A stretch of 64,000 nucleotides of DNA from Mactromeris polynyma. Taxonomy: Eukaryota > Mollusca > Bivalvia > Venerida > Mactridae. The DNA is taken from assembly GCA_032209605.1 (NCBI GenBank), contig JASFXZ010000004.1, positions 33,142,401 to 33,206,400 of the forward strand, read 5' to 3'. The translations under genes and the position numbers were made by a program. The notes beneath the pieces were generated by a model. It was not told the origin of the DNA. It saw nothing but the letters and a program-made list of their open reading frames with translations, and searched no databases. Within the stretch, counting starts at the first letter, position 1, and the number at the start of each line of letters is the position of its first letter. This document shows positions 59,138-64,000 of this stretch, piece after piece.

Positions 59138-59709
59138 AATGATTAGTTGCTTTTAATGATTAGCCTACTTTAGCAAATTAATGTGTATATGTTGAAAATC
59201 AATGACCATACACGTATAGCGGTTAAGTGTGAAGTTAGCTGTTAAATCGATTTCAATCCGCCGTATTTTTACTGACAGTTCCAAAGCTGTAAAATGCTGT
59301 GTGGTAATTATTTTCCTTTTGTCTTCAGATGTATGTTAAGTTTTCATTTCCCAATACACAGTTCTTTTACTTGATATACTATTCATGTTCTTTTCTCCAC
59401 ACTCCCTTTCGGCCTATTATGTCTGACCTTCTTCTTCTGTGATTTACTCCATCCTTTCAACTTTCCCATCTTGTTGTCCCCTAAATTATTGTCCCATAAA
59501 TTATTATTAAGTTGTTGTTATGGTTGGCCAGACCATTTCTGGTGAATTGAGTCATGACATACTGTAGTCATATAGACTCAAATTATCCAAATTTTGTTCA
59601 GTATTAAACATTGTAGCACTGTGATGAGATCATGATTTGTATCATACAGTGAGTAATAGCAATACATTACAATTGCGTTGAATTGAGACATTGTCTTTGT
59701 TCATTACAG

Positions 59710-59811
59710 ATGCAAATTGTAAGACATTGTATGGCATTGATGGCACTGATGGTAGTGTAGAAACAAGCTTCTATCATAAGTGTGATACTGATAAGTGTAT
59801 CTGCCTCAGAA
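59710..59811 (+). CDS. C3-like exon 14, duplicate
   Basis: Identical to 32235-32336 (ANCKTLYGIDGTDG...HKCDTDKCICLR). The next exon of this copy would lie about 1.26 kb past the window end. Confidence 0.75.
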
Positions 59812-59814
59812 GTA

Positions 59815-62800
59815 AGTACAATCATTCACACTTTTTTATCATTTGCTTCAGTAAATCATACACACATTCTTTGTCATTTTTATGCTTCTGTAAGTCATAA
59901 ACGCATTCTTTGTCATGTGTATGCTTCAGTAAATCATACGCACATTCTTTATCATGTGTATGCTTCAGTAAATCATACGCACATTCTTTATCATGTGTAT
60001 GCTTCAGTAAATCATACACACATTCTTAGTCATGTGTATGCTTCAGTAAATCATACGCACATTCTTTATCATATGTATGCTTCTATAAATCATACGCACA
60101 TTCTTTATCATGTGTATGCTTTGGTAAATCATACACACAGTCTTTATCATGTGTATGCTTCAGTAAATCATACACACATTCTTAGTCATGTGTATGCTTC
60201 TGTAAATCATACGCACATTCTTTATCATATGTATGCTTCTATAAATCATATGCACATTCTTTATCATGTGTATGCTTTGGTAAATCATACACACAGTCTT
60301 TATCATGTGTTTGCTTCTGTAAATCATACGCACATTCTTTATCATGTGTATGCTTTGGTAAATCATACGCACAGTCTTTATCATGTGTATGCTTTGGTAT
60401 ATCATACGCACAGTCTTTATCATGTGTATGCTTCTGTAAATCATACGCACAGTCTTTATCATATGTATGCTTTGGTAAATAATACGCACAGTCTTTATCA
60501 TGTGTATGCTTCTGTAAATCATACGCACAGTCTTTATCATGTGTATGCTTTGGTAAATCATACGCACAGTCTTTATCATGTGTATGCTTCTGTAAATCAT
60601 ACGCACAGTCTTTATCATATGTATGCTTCGGTAAATCATACGCACAGTCTTTATCATGTGTATGCTTTGGTAAATCATACGCACAATCTTTATCATTTGT
60701 ATGCTTTGGTATATCATACACACATTCTTAGTCATGTGTATGCTTCAGTAAATCATACACACATTCTTAGTCTATGTGTATGCTTCTGTAAATCATACGC
60801 TCATTCTTAGTCCATGTGTATGCTTCAGTAAATCATACACACATTCTTAGTCCATGTGTATGCTTCAGTAAATCATACACACATTCTTAGTCCATGTGTA
60901 TGCTTCAGTAAATCATACACACATTCTTAGTCATGTGTATGCTTCAGTAAATCATACACACATTCTTAGTCCATGTGTATGCTTCAGTAAATCATACGCA
61001 CATTCTTTATCATGTGTATTCTTCTGTAAATCATACGCACATTCTTTATCATGTGTATGCTTTGGTAAATCATACGCACAGTCTTTATCATGTGTATGCT
61101 TCTGTAAATCATACGCACATTCTTTATCATGTGTATGCTTTGGTAAATCATACGCACAATCTTTATCATTTGTATGCTTTGGTATATCATACACACATTC
61201 TTAGTCATGTGTATGCTTCAGTAAATCATACACACATTCTTAGTCCATGTGTATGCTTCTGTAAATCATACGCACATTCTTAGTCCATGTGTATGCTTCA
61301 GTAAATCATACACACATTCTTAGTCCATGTGTATGCTTCAGTAAATCATACACACATTCTTAGTCCATGTGTATGCTTCAGTAAATCATACACACATTCT
61401 TAGTCATGTGTATGCTTCTGTAAATCATACGCACATTCTTTATCATGTGTATGCTTCTGTAAATCATACGCACATTCTTTATCATGTGTATGCTTTGGTA
61501 AATCATACGCACAGTCTTTATCATTTGTATGCTTTGGTAAATCATACGCACAGTCTTTATCATGTGTATGCTTCTGTAAATCATACACACATTCTTTATC
61601 ATGTGTATGCTTTGGTAAATCATACGCACATTCTTTATCATGTGTATGCTTCTGTAAATCATACGCACATTCTTTATCATGTGTATGCTTTGGTAAATCA
61701 TACGCACAGTCTTTATCATGTGTATGCTTCTGTAAATCATTCGCACATTCTTTATCATGTGTATGCTTTGGTAAATCATACGCACAATCTTTATCATTTG
61801 TATGCTTTGGTATATCATACACACATTCTTAGTCATGTGTATGCTTCAGTAAATCATACACACATTCTTAGTCCATGTGTATGCTTCTGTAAATCATACG
61901 CACATTCTTAGTCCATGTGTATGCTTCAGTAAATCATACACACATTCTAAGTCCATGTGTATGCTTCAGTAAATCATACACACATTCTTAGTCCATGTGT
62001 ATGCTTCAGTAAATCATACACTCATTCTTAGTCATGTGTATGCTTCTGTAAATCATACGCACATTCTTAGTCATGTGTATGCTTCAGTAAATCATACACA
62101 CATTCTTAGTCCATGTGTATGCTGCAGTAAATCATACGCACATTCTTTATCATGTGTATGCTTTGGTAAATCATACGCACATTCTTTATCATGTGTATGC
62201 TTCTGTAAATCATACGCACATTCTTTATCATGTGTATGCTTTGGTAAATCATACGCACAGTCTTTATCATTTGTATGCTTTGGTAAATCATACGCACAGT
62301 CTTTATCATGTGTATGCTTCTGTAAATCATACGCACATTCTTTATCATGTGTATGCTTTGGTAAATCATACGCACATTCTTTATCATGTGTATGCTTCTG
62401 TAAATCATACGCACATTCTTTATCATGTGTATGCTTTGGTAAATCATACGCACAGTCTTTATCATTTGTATGCTTTGGTATATCATACACATATTTTGTC
62501 ATTTGTATGCTTTGGTATATCATACACACATTCTGTCATTTGTATGCTTTGGTATATCATACACACATTCTGTCATGTGTATGCTTTGGTATATCATACA
62601 CACATTCTGTCATTTGTATGCTTTGGTATATCATACACACATTCTGTCATTTGTATGCTTTGGTATATCATACACACATTCTGTCATTTGTATGCTTTGG
62701 TATATCATACACACATTCTGTCATTTGTATGCTTTGGTATATCATACACACATTCTGTCATTTGTATGCTTTGGTATATCATACACACATTCTGTCATGT

Positions 62801-63201
62801 GTATGCTTTGGTATATCATACACACATTCTGTCATGTGTATGCTTTGGTATATCATACACACATTCTGTCATGTGTATGCTTTGGTATATCATACACACA
62901 TTCTGTCATTTGTATGCTTTGGTATATCATACACACATTCTGTCATTTGTATGCTTTGGTATATCATGCACACATTCTGTCATGTGTATGCTTTGGTATA
63001 TCATACACACATTCTGTCATTTGTATGCTTTGGTATATCATACACACATTCTGTCATTTGTATGCTTTGGTATATCATACACACATTCTGTCATTTGTAT
63101 GCTTTGGTATATCATACACACATTCTGTCATGTGTATGCTTTGGTATATCATACGCACGTTCTTTATCATTTGTATGCTTCGTTAAATAGTACACACATT
63201 C
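59815..63201. repeat. 39-bp minisatellite, copy B, one unit shorter
   Basis: Follows copy A unit by unit. At about 60629 it lacks the unit with 'aataatacacaccttcttta' found at about 33155, a clean 39-bp loss. It also has a G-to-T change at 61020. Confidence 0.97.
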
Positions 63202-63513
63202 TTTGTCATTTGATCACAATGTCTCAGGGGATTATATTCGGGACTTTGTAGGCATTGACTTTTACTCTGGAACTAACATGATGTGTTCCATGGAGTATCT
63301 TAAAACTATCGACCAGCCCATTTGTGATTGTGTTGTGTCGTCTAATATATATATTTTTTTTCGAATTTACGTTGGTGTTGTCCTTGTATTTTGTTGTTTT
63401 GTGATGTTCTCTGTAACTACTTACTTAATTTTTCTCTCTTGTATATTATCTGTGTATAAGGCACAGTCTTGTGTAAATAACGTCCCCTTATGCCGCGTAT
63501 ACTCTATCTTTTA

Positions 63514-63590
63514 TGACGTCATTACAATTGTATGACGTCAATGATTTTTTATTTTTCTATCTACAATGCGGTTTACATTTTATGACGTCA
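63514..63590. promoter_or_regulatory. Three TGACGTCA sites, copy B
   Basis: 63514-63521, 63533-63540 and 63583-63590, same spacing as in copy A. Confidence 0.4.
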
Positions 63591-63855
63591 TTTGAAAATA
63601 CCAAGAAAACTTTTCTTAATATTCGTTGGGTGCAGTCGTGTTTTTGTGTTTTAGTTCTCTTATTAGACATATTTCTTTTAGTTATAAATTCCATTTCCCT
63701 ATCAATAATATCTAAGAATTGTTTAATTAGTAAATACATTATCAAGTTGACTTTATTTTAAATTGCATTTATAATTTGACATTTTAAGGTTACTTCTATT
63801 CTGATGTTACTATTTTAGTTACGGGGAGCAAGGTCAGTATAAGGCTGCTTGTTCC

Positions 63856-64000
63856 TCCGTGCTGGATTAGTTACTGTATGTCTGTTGATATGTATGTGAT
63901 GGTTGGTTGTTTTTAATGATTAGTTACTGCCAACTTAGTCAATTTATGTATATATGTTGGAAAGCAATGACCATATAGCGATAAGGTGTGAGGTTAGCTA
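63856..64000 (+). repeat. Dispersed repeat start (copy of 36420-36564), cut by window end
   Basis: Identical to 36420-36564 up to the last base of the window. Confidence 0.7.

Larger units (their letters stand above)
55554..64000 (+). repeat. Segmental duplication, copy B (continues past window end)
   Basis: Near-identical to 28079-36564 through unique introns, exons and minisatellites alike. Differences seen: one 39-bp unit fewer near 60620 and a G-to-T change at 61020. Upstream of 55554 the sequence is unrelated to the region before 28079, so exons 1-10 are not part of copy B. Confidence 0.97.

Overview
The window is eukaryotic nuclear DNA from an invertebrate animal, most likely a bivalve mollusc. 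It is AT-rich, with small exons (about 60-190 bp), long introns and GT-AG splice sites. It carries many tRNA-derived SINEs, a Tc1-like DNA transposon, non-LTR retrotransposon tails and the 'ggtcaaggtcac' dispersed repeats that I associate with molluscan genomes. I cannot name the species from sequence alone.

The one clear host gene is on the + strand and fills positions 3023-43803. It is the 3' half of a complement C3/C4-like thioester protein. I placed 18 exons by hand. Every splice phase agrees from one exon to the next, giving 765 residues and a stop at 43801-43803. The exons encode, in order: the end of the region before the thioester domain, the thioester domain (motif GCAEQ), the CUB domain, macroglobulin domain MG8 and a C-terminal C345C/netrin domain. 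The N-terminal half (MG1-MG6, anaphylatoxin) must lie upstream of the window. Three features stand out: GCAEQ instead of the usual GCGEQ, no histidine at the position that catalyses thioester transfer in C3, and an RRKR site where vertebrate C4 is cut between its alpha and gamma chains.

The introns hold most of the sequence. They contain minisatellites of 28, 29, 30, 32, 37 and 39 bp, an F-box/LRR pseudogene, a decayed Tc1-like transposon inserted in a SINE, at least five tRNA-like SINE heads, two non-LTR retrotransposon 3' fragments and several MITE-like inverted repeats. The long open frames in the minisatellites are by-products of stop-free repeat units, not genes.

Downstream of the gene (43804-55553) are dispersed repeats, a broken multicopy gene with a CXC (tesmin/TSO1-like) cysteine cluster (48200-49720), and a 22-bp minisatellite. 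At about 55554 a second, nearly identical copy of 28079-36564 begins and runs off the window end. It repeats four MG8/netrin-region exons and five minisatellite arrays. I see only two differences: one missing 39-bp unit and one base change. It is either a very recent partial duplication of the complement gene or a false duplication in the assembly.
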